Shown here: positions 1 to 7,342 of the stretch, one piece after another | Layout: each line of letters begins with the position of its first letter | Position numbering within the stretch: position 1 is the first letter of the stretch | From: DATARH01 sp035604035 | Lineage (GTDB): Bacteria > Pseudomonadota > Alphaproteobacteria > ATCC43930 > CGMCC-115725 | DNA: 19,828 bases | NCBI GenBank assembly: GCA_035604035.1 | Contig: DATNJF010000209.1 | Location: 1 to 19,828 of the forward strand | Reading direction: 5' to 3' | Position numbers and translations under genes: made by a program | The notes under the pieces: generated by a model | What the model was told of the DNA's origin: nothing | What the model saw: only the letters and a program-made list of their open reading frames with translations | The model's database searches: none

Positions 1-15
1 TCTGCGTGCGTCGCC

Positions 16-1893
16 TTGCTGGCGGTCGAGGGCCCGGCGTTGATCCTAACGGAAGAGCAAGAGCTCCATCATCGCCGCGGCTTCGCCTCCAATCTGAAAA
101 CGAGGGTGCGGCTCTTCGCCCGCCACAATATCCGCAACAGCGACGTGGGCATGGCCGTCGTCGCCGCCGCGATTGGCGCGGTGATCGCATTTGGCGTGGC
201 GCTAACCAGTCTCGCCGTCGCCGAATTCCATCATCTGCTGTTCGGCGTGCGCCTCGAGCAGCGGTTGAGCGGTATCGTCGAAATCGCGCGGTGGCGGCTG
301 CTTTTGGTCCCATGTCTCGGTGGTATCGTCTACGGCTTGGTCGCCTATGCGCTGTGGCGGTGGAAGCCGCGTGACATCGTCGACGCGATCGAGGCCAACG
401 CGCTGCATGGTGGACATATGTCGCTGAGCGACAGCCTGCGTCTCACCGGCCTCACGGTGCTCTCCGCCGGCGTCGGCGCCTCGGTCGGTCTCGAGGCGGC
501 CTATACCCAGCTTGGCGCCGGGATCGCCTCGCGAATCGGCCGGCAGCTGCATTTGCGCCGTGGAGACCTGCGGACCTATGTCGGGTGCGGCGCCGCCGCG
601 GCGATTGCCGCGGCGTTCAACGCGCCGCTCGCCGGCGCCTTCTACGCGTTCGAGCTGATCATTGGCTCCTATACGCTGACGACGTTGGTGCCGGTGGTTG
701 TCGCCGCGATCTTCGCAACCTTGGTGACGCGTACCCTGTTCGGCGAGCAACCAATCTTCGTCGCCTATGCACATGTCGACTCGTTCGCGGCCAACTACCT
801 GATCCTCGCCGTGGTCGGGCTTGTCGCCGGGCTTTTGGCGATCGGAGCGATGATCGGCGTCACCTTTGTCGAGCAATGGTCTAAGCGGGCGGCGCTGCCC
901 ACCTGGGCGCGGCCGGCATTGGGTGGACTGATCCTCGGCAATATCGCCTGGTTTTTCCCACAGGTGCTGGGCAGCGGCCACGGCGGTATCGAAAGCACTA
1001 TCGCGTCCGGTCCGGATACCTACGCGCTGCCGCTCCTCCTGCTGCTGATCTTCGCCAAGATGATCGGCTCGGCGGTGTCGATCGGCAGCGGGTTTCGCGG
1101 TGGCATGTTCAGCTCCTCGCTGTTCCTCGGCGCGCTTTATGGTTCCGCGGTCGCGCTGATCCTACACCAGCTGATGCCCGGATTGGCGTTTAACGCGACA
1201 ATCTACATCCTCGCCGGGATGGGCGCGGTGGCCGCGGGCGTGGTCGGCGCGCCGGTGACGATGATCCTCCTGGTGTTGGAATCGACTTCTGATTTCTCGG
1301 CGACGCTCGGGGTCACGGTCTCGGTCATAATCTCGATCCTGGTGGTGCGCCACGGCTTTGGCTATTCGTTCGCGACCTGGCGCTTCCATCTGCGTGGCGT
1401 CGCCTTGCACAGCCCCCACGATATCGGTTGGCTGCATGATCTGCAGGTCGCCAACCTGATGCGGCGCGACTTCACCGTGGTCCCGGTCGATCTGCCGCTG
1501 CAGGCGCTGTGTCGCCAATTCCCGATCGACTCAGCGATGCGGATTTTCGTTGTCGACGAGAAGGGCGCGTACCAGGGCGTCGTCGATCTGATCGAGGCGT
1601 ATGCAATGGCCAATCGCGATCCCGAGACGATCCAGATCGCCCGCGACGTCGCGCATGGCGCCGAGCATTTCCTCACACCGGGCCAGCCGGTGCGCGAGAC
1701 GCTTGACCGCTTCATCGCCTCCGCGGCGGAGACTTTGGCTGTCGTCGATAATCCCCGCGAACGTCACGTCCAAGGGTATCTGAGCGAAGCTTTCGCACTG
1801 CGCCGTTATTATCGCCAATTGGAAGCGCGGCATCGTGAAGAACTTGGCGACGATGAGTTGTTTAATCTCCAGCACGCTGCATCCGACGATTGA
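16..1893 (+). CDS. Divergent ClC-family chloride channel/transporter with C-terminal CBS region (5' end may be outside the window)
   Basis: An integral inner-membrane anion channel or H+/Cl- exchanger of the ClC family. The open frame continues upstream to base 1, so the TTG at 16 is only a provisional start and no ribosome binding site is visible. Numbering from that TTG, hydrophobic helices fill residues about 45-450. Recognisable family landmarks are SVGLEAAYTQLG with the gating-type glutamate E160, NAPLAG (202-207) followed by E213, GSGHGGIE (319-326), GSGFRGGMF (357-365) and a tyrosine near 450. Residues about 475-610 look like a cytoplasmic CBS pair (for example MRIFVVDEKGAYQGVVDL). Oddities: the usual GSGIP and GREGP signatures are absent, and the position matching the internal proton glutamate of E. 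coli ClcA appears to be Leu214. The gene ends 59 bases before the next start. The family call is confident; ion selectivity and channel versus exchanger mode are unknown. Confidence 0.9.
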   Translation: MLAVEGPALILTEEQELHHRRGFASNLKTRVRLFARHNIRNSDVGMAVVAAAIGAVIAFGVALTSLAVAEFHHLLFGVRLEQRLSGIVEIARWRLLLVPCLGGIVYGLVAYALWRWKPRDIVDAIEANALHGGHMSLSDSLRLTGLTVLSAGVGASVGLEAAYTQLGAGIASRIGRQLHLRRGDLRTYVGCGAAAAIAAAFNAPLAGAFYAFELIIGSYTLTTLVPVVVAAIFATLVTRTLFGEQPIFVAYAHVDSFAANYLILAVVGLVAGLLAIGAMIGVTFVEQWSKRAALPTWARPALGGLILGNIAWFFPQVLGSGHGGIESTIASGPDTYALPLLLLLIFAKMIGSAVSIGSGFRGGMFSSSLFLGALYGSAVALILHQLMPGLAFNATIYILAGMGAVAAGVVGAPVTMILLVLESTSDFSATLGVTVSVIISILVVRHGFGYSFATWRFHLRGVALHSPHDIGWLHDLQVANLMRRDFTVVPVDLPLQALCRQFPIDSAMRIFVVDEKGAYQGVVDLIEAYAMANRDPETIQIARDVAHGAEHFLTPGQPVRETLDRFIASAAETLAVVDNPRERHVQGYLSEAFALRRYYRQLEARHREELGDDELFNLQHAASDD

Positions 1894-1952
1894 AATTCTA
1901 ATTAATCATTGGGAAAATTGTCGGCTTGGGCCGGATGTGTTATGCTCGCCTC
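1894..1952 (+). promoter_or_regulatory. Sigma-70-like promoter with AT-rich upstream tract for the FecR/DUF6600 gene
   Basis: The hexamer TTGTCG (1918-1923) is followed after exactly 17 bases by TATGCT (1941-1946). An AT-rich block (1894-1912) lies directly upstream of the -35 box, unlike the surrounding GC-rich DNA, and could act as an UP element. The -10 box ends only 6 bases before the ATG at 1953, so transcription would be expected to begin at or beside the start codon. The promoter is inferred from sequence only. Confidence 0.6.
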
Positions 1953-3395
1953 ATGGTATTGGGGCGGGTACTACTAGGGGTTGCTTGCGGCCTGAGCCTG
2001 ATGTCGTCGACCGGATGGGCCGATGAGCCGGTGGCTCGGGTCGGCCGGCTGAGCGCGGTTTCGGGCGCGGTGCAATATCATTCTCCGTCTGGAGACTGGT
2101 CGGCCGCGCTGGTCAACGAGCCGGTCGGCGCCGGGGTCGGGGTGCGCACCCCGCATGGCGCCAAGGTCGAGCTCCGCATTGGCGATGGTCTGCTGGCGCT
2201 CGATTCGGCGACCGAGTTGCAAATTATGCAACTCGACAGTGACGCCGTTCAGATCGGCCTGCCGCAGGGCCGGATGTTCCTGCATCTTGCGGCCGGAAGC
2301 CTCGCCAAGACCATTGAGATCGATCTCCCCAACGGCGGGATGTGGCTCACCGCGCCGGGCGACTACGATATTGTCGCGGGCGATGCGCACAACCAGGCGC
2401 GCGTTCAGGTCTTTGCCGGACAAGCGGCGTTGGGCGGCGGACTCGATGACAGCGTCATCGCCGCGACCGCGCCAGATGCTTTCGACGTCGGCGCATGGCG
2501 CAGTGCGAGCGATGCCGGCGACGACACGGCGCACCTGCCGCTCGGAGTCACTGGCGGCGAGGCTCTCGCCGCGAACGGTGATTGGTCCCACGACTCGACT
2601 TACGGCGACATCTGGCACCCGAAAGATTTGCCGGTCGATTGGATGCCGTACCGCTATGGGTCGTGGCGTTACCTTCCGCCCTGGGGATGGACCTGGATTG
2701 ACGCGGAGGCATGGGGGTTCGCGCCGTCGCATTACGGCGCCTGGGTGAGATTGGACGGCCGGTGGGCCTGGGCGCCCGGGTCATCAACGGACGAGCCCGC
2801 CTATACCTCGGCGGTGGTCGGTTTTCTCGGCACCGCCGGGATTGGGCTCAGCCGGCCGGGGAATGACGGGTCCGCGGTCGCATGGTTTCCGCTGGCGCCG
2901 GGTGAGGCGCCCAACGACCGGTTCCGGAACCGCCGCGCCGCCAGTATCGTGCCGCGCGCGGTCTTCGCTGGCGGCAAGCCGATCCAGACCGCGCTACTCG
3001 AGCTTCCCGAATGGCGCCTCGACGATGCGCCGGTGGTCCTCGGTGCGCTCAATATTCCACCGGTGGGCGATGGCGGTACCGCGTTTGTCGCCGCGGCCGA
3101 CCCGACGCCGGTGGTGGTCGAGCGCGTCGCCATCGTGACGCCGGTGGAGAAGCCGGCCCCGCATCCGACGCCGCAGGCGCGTGTGCGGCAGGTGCAGATC
3201 ACGCGTATCCACGACGTGCTGATGCGGGCCGCGAATAAACGATTGCCACGGGCCGCAGCGTCTACTTCGCACCACTGGCGCGCCGTCGAGGCCGCGTCGG
3301 CGCGACCGCATCCCGCACCATCGACGACCGCGACTGCTTCGACGCATAATCGCAAGCACCTCGCCGCCGCCCGCGGAGGGGCGCAGATACCCTAG
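1953..3395 (+). CDS. Secreted FecR-domain / DUF6600-type tryptophan-rich protein
   Basis: A predicted exported protein of 480 residues. The ATG at 1953 gives a clean signal peptide (MVLGRVLLGVACGLSL...) with likely cleavage after GWA at residue 23; in-frame starts at 1926 and 1935 would put extra residues in front of it and overlap the -10 box. Residues about 28-160 resemble the FecR fold (a VSGAV start and a series of beta strands including PQGRMFLHL). Residues about 210-276 form a Trp/Tyr/Gly-rich block with YGSWRYLPPWGWTWID and WGFAPSHYGAWV, typical of DUF6600 proteins, followed by AWFPLAPGEA (310-319). The C-terminus is Pro/Ala/His-rich and low complexity. Function is unknown: such proteins are periplasmic or surface-associated. 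No sigma factor or FecA-type receptor gene is adjacent, so a classical Fec signalling role is not supported. No Shine-Dalgarno motif precedes the start. Confidence 0.82.
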   Translation: MVLGRVLLGVACGLSLMSSTGWADEPVARVGRLSAVSGAVQYHSPSGDWSAALVNEPVGAGVGVRTPHGAKVELRIGDGLLALDSATELQIMQLDSDAVQIGLPQGRMFLHLAAGSLAKTIEIDLPNGGMWLTAPGDYDIVAGDAHNQARVQVFAGQAALGGGLDDSVIAATAPDAFDVGAWRSASDAGDDTAHLPLGVTGGEALAANGDWSHDSTYGDIWHPKDLPVDWMPYRYGSWRYLPPWGWTWIDAEAWGFAPSHYGAWVRLDGRWAWAPGSSTDEPAYTSAVVGFLGTAGIGLSRPGNDGSAVAWFPLAPGEAPNDRFRNRRAASIVPRAVFAGGKPIQTALLELPEWRLDDAPVVLGALNIPPVGDGGTAFVAAADPTPVVVERVAIVTPVEKPAPHPTPQARVRQVQITRIHDVLMRAANKRLPRAAASTSHHWRAVEAASARPHPAPSTTATASTHNRKHLAAARGGAQIP

Positions 3396-3410
3396 CCGGC
3401 GGGTGCCTCG

Positions 3411-4460
3411 ATGATCGATTTCCGCAGCGACAATACCGGGCGCGCCGCGCCCGAAATTCTCGACGCGCTGATCCGCGCCAATAACGGCACCGCGCTCGGC
3501 TATGGCGCCGACGAGTGGACCGCGCGGCTGCAGCAGCGCTTTGCCGAGTTGTTCGAGACCAAGGTGCAGGTGTTTCCGGTGGCGACCGGCACCGCGGCCA
3601 ACGCGCTTTCCCTGGCGGCGATCGCGCCGTCCTGGGGGCTCGTCTTCTGCAGCGCTGCCGCGCACATCAACACGTCCGAAGCCAATGCCGCCGGGTTTTT
3701 CGGTGGCGGGCTAAAGCTCGCGCCGGTGACCGGTGAGCACGGTAAGATCGACGCAGCTGCGCTGACGCAGGTGTTGACCGGGTTTCCGCCTGGCCAGCTG
3801 CATCGCGGCCAGCCGGCCGCGGTCAGCCTGACCCAGGCGAGCGATCTGGGCGCGGTCTACCGGCTCGACGAGGTGCGCGCGGTCGCCGAAATCGCCAAGG
3901 CCCGCGGCCTCCTGATGCACATGGACGGCGCACGCTTTGCCAACGCGCTGGCGCGGCTGCAGTGCGGCCCGGCCGAGTTGTCGTGGCGCTCGGGGGTCGA
4001 CATCCTCTCTTTCGGCGCCACCAAGAACGGCGGCGCGCTCGCCGACGCGATCGTCGTGTTCAATCCGGCGATCGCCGACGGGCTGGCGGTGCAGTTGCGC
4101 CGCGCCGGCCAGGTCTGGTCGAAGATGCGGTTCGCCTCGGCCCAGCTAATGGCCTATATCGAAAACGGGCTGTGGCTGCGCCTTGCGACCGCGTCGAACC
4201 GCGCCGCCGCACGGATCGCCGCGGGCATTGCGAATGTGCCCGGGCTGAAACTGGTGGCGCCGGTCGAGGCCAACGAGATCTTCCTCGAAGTGCCGGGCGG
4301 GGTGATGGACGCGCTCGAGGCCGATGGGTTCCAATTCTACCGGCGCAGCGCGACGCTCGCCCGCTTCGTCTGCCGGTTCGACGTGACCGACGCCGAGGCC
4401 GACGCCCTCGTCGCTTCGCTTAAACGCCACTGCTCAGCGCCCGCCAAGGCGGCGGAGTAG
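3411..4460 (+). CDS. ltaE: Low-specificity L-threonine aldolase-like PLP enzyme
   Basis: A fold-type I PLP-dependent enzyme of 349 residues, expected to cleave L-threonine or L-allo-threonine to glycine and acetaldehyde, or to act on a related beta-hydroxy amino acid. The N-terminus MIDFRSDNT matches the family start MIDLRSDT. The PLP lysine is K205 in FGATKNGG, and MDGARFANA (about 171-179) holds the aspartate expected to bind the pyridine ring. Length is close to family members (about 330-350). It starts 15 bases after the upstream stop and could be co-transcribed with the FecR/DUF6600 gene, although they have no obvious functional tie. The ribosome binding site is weak. The final codons (AAE-stop) form one arm of a palindrome shared with the convergent gapR gene. 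Family membership is clear; exact substrate is not, as beta-eliminating lyases share the fold. Confidence 0.87.
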   Translation: MIDFRSDNTGRAAPEILDALIRANNGTALGYGADEWTARLQQRFAELFETKVQVFPVATGTAANALSLAAIAPSWGLVFCSAAAHINTSEANAAGFFGGGLKLAPVTGEHGKIDAAALTQVLTGFPPGQLHRGQPAAVSLTQASDLGAVYRLDEVRAVAEIAKARGLLMHMDGARFANALARLQCGPAELSWRSGVDILSFGATKNGGALADAIVVFNPAIADGLAVQLRRAGQVWSKMRFASAQLMAYIENGLWLRLATASNRAAARIAAGIANVPGLKLVAPVEANEIFLEVPGGVMDALEADGFQFYRRSATLARFVCRFDVTDAEADALVASLKRHCSAPAKAAE

Positions 4461-4472
4461 CTACTCCGCCGC
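4449..4472. terminator. 24-bp perfect palindrome spanning two abutting stop codons
   Basis: The half-site GCGGCGGAGTAG (4449-4460) is followed immediately by its exact reverse complement (4461-4472). The stop codon of the aldolase gene occupies 4458-4460 and that of gapR is the complement of 4461-4463, so there is no intergenic DNA. Both proteins end in Ala-Ala-Glu because the same bases are read from both strands. The inverted repeat could fold in either transcript and act as a bidirectional terminator or 3'-end stabiliser. No U-tract follows, so a classical intrinsic terminator is not shown. Confidence 0.45.
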
Positions 4473-4730
4473 TTCGCTCTCCGCCGGTAGCATGCCGAGG
4501 GCGCGCTTGTAGACGTCGAGCAGGCTCTCCTGCTCGTCGAGGTCGTCCTTGTCCATGCGCCTGAGGCGGATCACCTGACGCATGATCTTGGTGTCGAAGC
4601 CGGTGCCTTTGGCCTCGGCGTAAACTTCCTTGATGTCGGCGCCGAGCGCACGGCGCTCTTCTTCCAAGCGCTCGATGCGCTCGATAAAGCTCTTCAGCCG
4701 ATCGCCCGCGATCCCCCCGATATCGGGCAT
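4461..4730 (-). CDS. gapR: GapR family nucleoid-associated DNA-binding protein (DUF2312)
   Basis: A small DNA-binding protein of 89 residues. In Caulobacter, GapR is a nucleoid-associated protein that binds AT-rich, overtwisted DNA ahead of polymerases and supports replication and topology control; the same role is inferred here from family membership. The sequence begins with a helical segment (GDRLKSFIERIERLEEERRA) that looks like a coiled coil, followed by the conserved core AKGTGFDTKIMRQVIRLRRMD and a C-terminal helix ending in YKRALGM. The ATG at 4730 is preceded by AAGGGA at a good distance. That motif begins inside the stop codon of the upstream DUF1244 gene, and only 9 bases separate the two, so translation is probably coupled. 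The last four codons lie in the palindrome shared with the aldolase gene. Confidence 0.92.
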   Translation of the reverse strand: MPDIGGIAGDRLKSFIERIERLEEERRALGADIKEVYAEAKGTGFDTKIMRQVIRLRRMDKDDLDEQESLLDVYKRALGMLPAESEAAE

Positions 4731-4739
4731 AATGTCCCT

Positions 4740-5036
4740 TTAGTGCTTGTGCTGCGAGGCGGCGAAGGCGGCCTTCTGATCGGCGCTTGCCTCCTTTTGG
4801 TACTGCTTGCGCCACTCGTCGTAGGGCATGCCGTAGACGATCTCGCGCGCCTGCGGATCGGAAAGCTCGACGCCTTTGTCCTCGGCGGCGGCGCGGTACC
4901 ATTTCGACAGGCAATTGCGGCAGAAGCCGGCCAAGTTCATCAGGTCGATATTCTGCACGTCGGTGCGCTCGCGCAGGTGCGCGACGAGGGCGCGGAAGGT
5001 GGCGGCTTCGAGTTCGGTGCGGGTCTTGTCGTCCAT
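4740..5036 (-). CDS. DUF1244 family protein
   Basis: A cytoplasmic protein of 98 residues with no assigned biochemical function. The chosen ATG at 5036 begins MDDKTRTELEAATFR and has an excellent GGAGGA ribosome binding site 6 bases upstream; the frame is open further upstream but that part overlaps the promoter region and lacks support. Residues 30-45 (QNIDLMNLAGFCRNCLSKW) carry a Cys-x2-Cys pair and are the family hallmark, followed by DPQAREIVYGMPYDEWRKQYQ. It sits immediately upstream of gapR, a neighbour arrangement that I recall from other alphaproteobacteria, which suggests shared expression. The Cys pair could bind metal, but four ligands are not evident. Identification rests on motif recognition. 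Confidence 0.85.
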   Translation of the reverse strand: MDDKTRTELEAATFRALVAHLRERTDVQNIDLMNLAGFCRNCLSKWYRAAAEDKGVELSDPQAREIVYGMPYDEWRKQYQKEASADQKAAFAASQHKH

Positions 5037-5060
5037 GCGGGATCCTCCAATGCTGGGTCT

Positions 5061-5089
5061 TATGTAGCACCGCGGGCGGGGTTCTTGAA
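5061..5089 (-). promoter_or_regulatory. Candidate promoter of the DUF1244-gapR operon
   Basis: On the minus strand TTCAAG (5084-5089) is followed after 17 bases by TACATA (5061-5066), which would start transcription near 5054 and give a short leader of about 18 bases containing the GGAGG ribosome binding site. Both hexamers match consensus at only three positions, so this is a weak prediction. Its position, just after the end of the oxygenase beta gene, fits a separate transcription start for the housekeeping gapR operon. Confidence 0.33.
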
Positions 5090-5095
5090 CGACCC

Positions 5096-5593
5096 TCAGA
5101 GCGGAAAGATCAGCGAGGTCGGGACCAAGGTCGCGTCGGTGACGCAAACGCGCTCGGCGAAGCGCAACTCGCCACTGTCCTCGACCACACGGTCGTAATA
5201 ACGCCCGCAGAGGAACACCGTTGACGGCTCGTTGAGCAGCGTCTGAAACACCGCGAAACTGGCGGACAGCCGCATCCCGTCCGTGTCGATCGCGCGCAAC
5301 ACGATGCCGGCGGTCAGGTTGCGCACGATTCGCGGTGCGTAGAGCATGGTCTTGCGCATCGCCGCGACCCGGTCGGCGAGCATCGCCCGGCTCTCGGCGG
5401 TGACCAGCCCGATCGGTAGCCCGGCCTCATGATTCTCGCGCGAGGTGATCTTGTAGACGCAGGTCTCGGTGAAAAACTCGGGCCAGCGCTCGTATCGGCC
5501 TTCGCCGAGCGCCTCGTCGTAGGCGCCGTAGAGATCGGCGAGGCGCGTCCGCAGGGCCGGCGATGCGTTCACACCCGGCGCGACGGCGATCAC
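5096..5593 (-). CDS. Aromatic-ring-hydroxylating dioxygenase, small (beta) subunit
   Basis: The beta subunit of a Rieske non-haem iron oxygenase, a structural partner of the alpha subunit with a SnoaL/NTF2-like cone fold. With the GTG start at 5593 it is 165 residues, the usual size. Typical features are the acidic opening helix (LADLYGAYDEALGEGRYERWPEFFTETCVYKITSRENHEAG begins about residue 17) and the closing strands RYYDRVVEDSGELRFAERVCV. The start lies 5 bases beyond the alpha stop codon, and a GGAG motif sits 11 bases upstream within the last alpha codons, so the two are translationally coupled. The open frame extends further upstream inside alpha, but that sequence is not beta-like. Start confidence is moderate; family confidence is high. 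Confidence 0.88.
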   Translation of the reverse strand: MIAVAPGVNASPALRTRLADLYGAYDEALGEGRYERWPEFFTETCVYKITSRENHEAGLPIGLVTAESRAMLADRVAAMRKTMLYAPRIVRNLTAGIVLRAIDTDGMRLSASFAVFQTLLNEPSTVFLCGRYYDRVVEDSGELRFAERVCVTDATLVPTSLIFPL

Positions 5594-5598
5594 GGCCG

Positions 5599-6852
5599 CT
5601 ATAACTCCATTACCGCGCGATAGTGCCGATAGAGGCCGCGGATCGCTGTCTCGGTGACGGTATGCGGGGCGCTGGCGGTGTCGCGCCCGCCCATCTCGAC
5701 GAAGCAATCGGCGTTGTCGTCGGCGACGATGCCCGCTTGCGACAGCAGCATCGCCTCGCCGTCATCGACCGAGACATAACCGGCGGGGCCGAAGAGATTG
5801 GCCTGGCGTATCCGGCGCTCGGTCATCTCGGGCGGGTCCTCGGCGTAGCCGAAATGGGTCCAGACCAGATCGAAATTGTGGGCGTCGAGCGGCACCACCT
5901 GGCGCATCGCCAACCCGTTCGACTGCTGCTGGACGACCAGGTTTGGCCATAGCGTCTGGATGACGACAGTCGCCTCGCCGGGGTACTCGCGCACCGGGTC
6001 GATGAGACGGGGGTCGGCGAGCTTCAGCCCCTCGTGAAAGGCGCGCATCTGTGCGGTCGCCTCATTGGCCTTCTGCTCCCCACGCTGATTGATCAGCGCC
6101 GCGTGGCGGCCGGTCTCGTCCATCTCGGTCGCCGATTTCTGGTCGAGCCGGAAGAGACCGAACGTCACCAGGAACACATGCAGCAGGCTGGCGTGATAGG
6201 GATCGCGATTGTTCTCGAGATAGAGCTTCCAATTGCCCGGCAAGCGCTGGCGCTGGTAGCCAAGCACCTTCAGTTCGCGTCCGTCGAAGGTGCGGTCGAA
6301 CCAGCTGAGGATTCTCGGTCCGAGGTACTCTTCGAGCGTCTCGTTAGGCTGGGCGAAGCTGGCGAAAACGACGCCATGCCGCGAGGCAACTGCGAGCCGC
6401 TGCAGCCCATGCTCCTCGGGGCGGAAATCCTCGGGCATCCCGCCCTGGCCGCGCAAACCGCGCCGGAATGGCACCCCGAGCAATTTGCCTTCGAGATCGT
6501 AGGTCCATTGGTGATAGGGGCAGATGAATTCCTTCGCCGTGCCCCGGTTGGCGCTGCAGAACTGCACGCTGCGATGGGCGCAGCGGTTGAGCAGCACGTT
6601 GACGGCGCCGTCGGCCCCGCGCACCGCGACGACCTCGCGCGTGCCGAGTTTGCTGCGGGTAAAGTCGCCCGGGTTTGGGATTTCGGCGTCGAGGCAGACG
6701 TAAAGCCAGTTCGGGCCGTCGAAGATGCGCTCCTGCTCGCGCGCGAAGATGTCGGGATCGGTGTAGACCCAATTCGGCACGCGCGACGGACCGGCGGCAG
6801 GCCATCGCCGCTCGGCTAGTTTGGATGCTGCTCCACCATCTGCTGCAGCCAT
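5599..6852 (-). CDS. Rieske non-haem iron aromatic-ring-hydroxylating oxygenase, large (alpha) subunit
   Basis: The catalytic subunit (417 residues) of a two-component-type oxygenase that hydroxylates an aromatic acid using O2 and electrons from a separate reductase. The Rieske [2Fe-2S] ligands are C91 and H93 (RCAHRS) and C111 and H114 (CPYHQW). The mononuclear iron site is D217-x2-H220-x4-H225 (NNRDPYHASLLH), with a further acidic ligand probably within VDDGEAM. The stretch from NWKLYLEN through VTFGLFRLDQKS reads like salicylate 5-hydroxylase NagG and anthranilate dioxygenase AntA, so an ortho-substituted benzoate is a reasonable substrate guess, not shown. The ATG at 6852 has GGGGGA five bases upstream; a TTG at 6879 is less likely. 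No ferredoxin or reductase gene is adjacent, so electrons must come from elsewhere in the genome. Confidence 0.93.
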   Translation of the reverse strand: MAAADGGAASKLAERRWPAAGPSRVPNWVYTDPDIFAREQERIFDGPNWLYVCLDAEIPNPGDFTRSKLGTREVVAVRGADGAVNVLLNRCAHRSVQFCSANRGTAKEFICPYHQWTYDLEGKLLGVPFRRGLRGQGGMPEDFRPEEHGLQRLAVASRHGVVFASFAQPNETLEEYLGPRILSWFDRTFDGRELKVLGYQRQRLPGNWKLYLENNRDPYHASLLHVFLVTFGLFRLDQKSATEMDETGRHAALINQRGEQKANEATAQMRAFHEGLKLADPRLIDPVREYPGEATVVIQTLWPNLVVQQQSNGLAMRQVVPLDAHNFDLVWTHFGYAEDPPEMTERRIRQANLFGPAGYVSVDDGEAMLLSQAGIVADDNADCFVEMGGRDTASAPHTVTETAIRGLYRHYRAVMEL

Positions 6853-6928
6853 GACGTCCCCCAGGATCGTGCGTTGCAAGGGTAGATACGGCCGAGGGCG
6901 CCGGCAACGGCTTTGCGGTAGAAAGCTC

Positions 6929-7342
6929 CTACTCGGTTAGTAGTCTGACGACGGACCCGTGTATGCCATGCCGCGCGACGCCTTGAGCGAAAACTCTGTC
7001 GGCAGTAACGAGCACGGCCCGCTCGGCGAGCGCGACCGCCAGATACAGAGCGTCGTAGACGGTCTGGTCGAGGTCGAAGGCAAGCGCTTGCGCGGCGGCA
7101 GCGTAGTCATTGGAAGCAAGTAGTTGGATTGGTGTTGTCTGGATCCCGCCGAGCGCTGCTTGCGCCCGCTCGCGGCTGAGGTTGCCGCGCCTGGTTCTTG
7201 CCCAAAGCGCATTGGCGCATTCGACGACGAGGAGATCAGGCGCCACTAGCAGCTCGTCGGCGACGAGCCGCATCGCGGCTTCGGAGCCTTCTTCTTCAAG
7301 AACCCATTTGAGCGCCACACTTGCGTCGACAACGACTGTCAC
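6929..7342 (-). CDS. vapC: VapC-type PIN-domain ribonuclease toxin
   Basis: A 137-residue PIN-domain protein, expected to be a Mg2+-dependent RNase that cleaves tRNA or rRNA when free of its antitoxin. The acidic catalytic set is visible: D6 (VVVDAS), E41 (LLVVECANAL), D97 (TVYDALYLA) and D115 (VTADRVF). It starts with GTG at 7342, overlapping the antitoxin stop by four bases (GTGA), the classic arrangement for coupled translation. The length is standard and all four acidic residues are intact, so the toxin should be active. A short hairpin (5-bp stem, 6929-6943) overlaps its stop codon, but there is no T-run. The RNA target cannot be read from sequence. Confidence 0.92.
   Translation of the reverse strand: MTVVVDASVALKWVLEEEGSEAAMRLVADELLVAPDLLVVECANALWARTRRGNLSRERAQAALGGIQTTPIQLLASNDYAAAAQALAFDLDQTVYDALYLAVALAERAVLVTADRVFAQGVARHGIHGSVVRLLTE

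Noticed and set aside
1926..3395. Earlier TTG (1926) or ATG (1935) start for the FecR/DUF6600 gene
   Set aside because: These would place residues before the signal peptide and the start within the promoter's -10 region; neither has a ribosome binding site.
6929..6943. Hairpin CTACT-loop-AGTAG at the vapC stop codon as a terminator
   Set aside because: The stem is only five AT/GC-mixed base pairs and no T-run follows.
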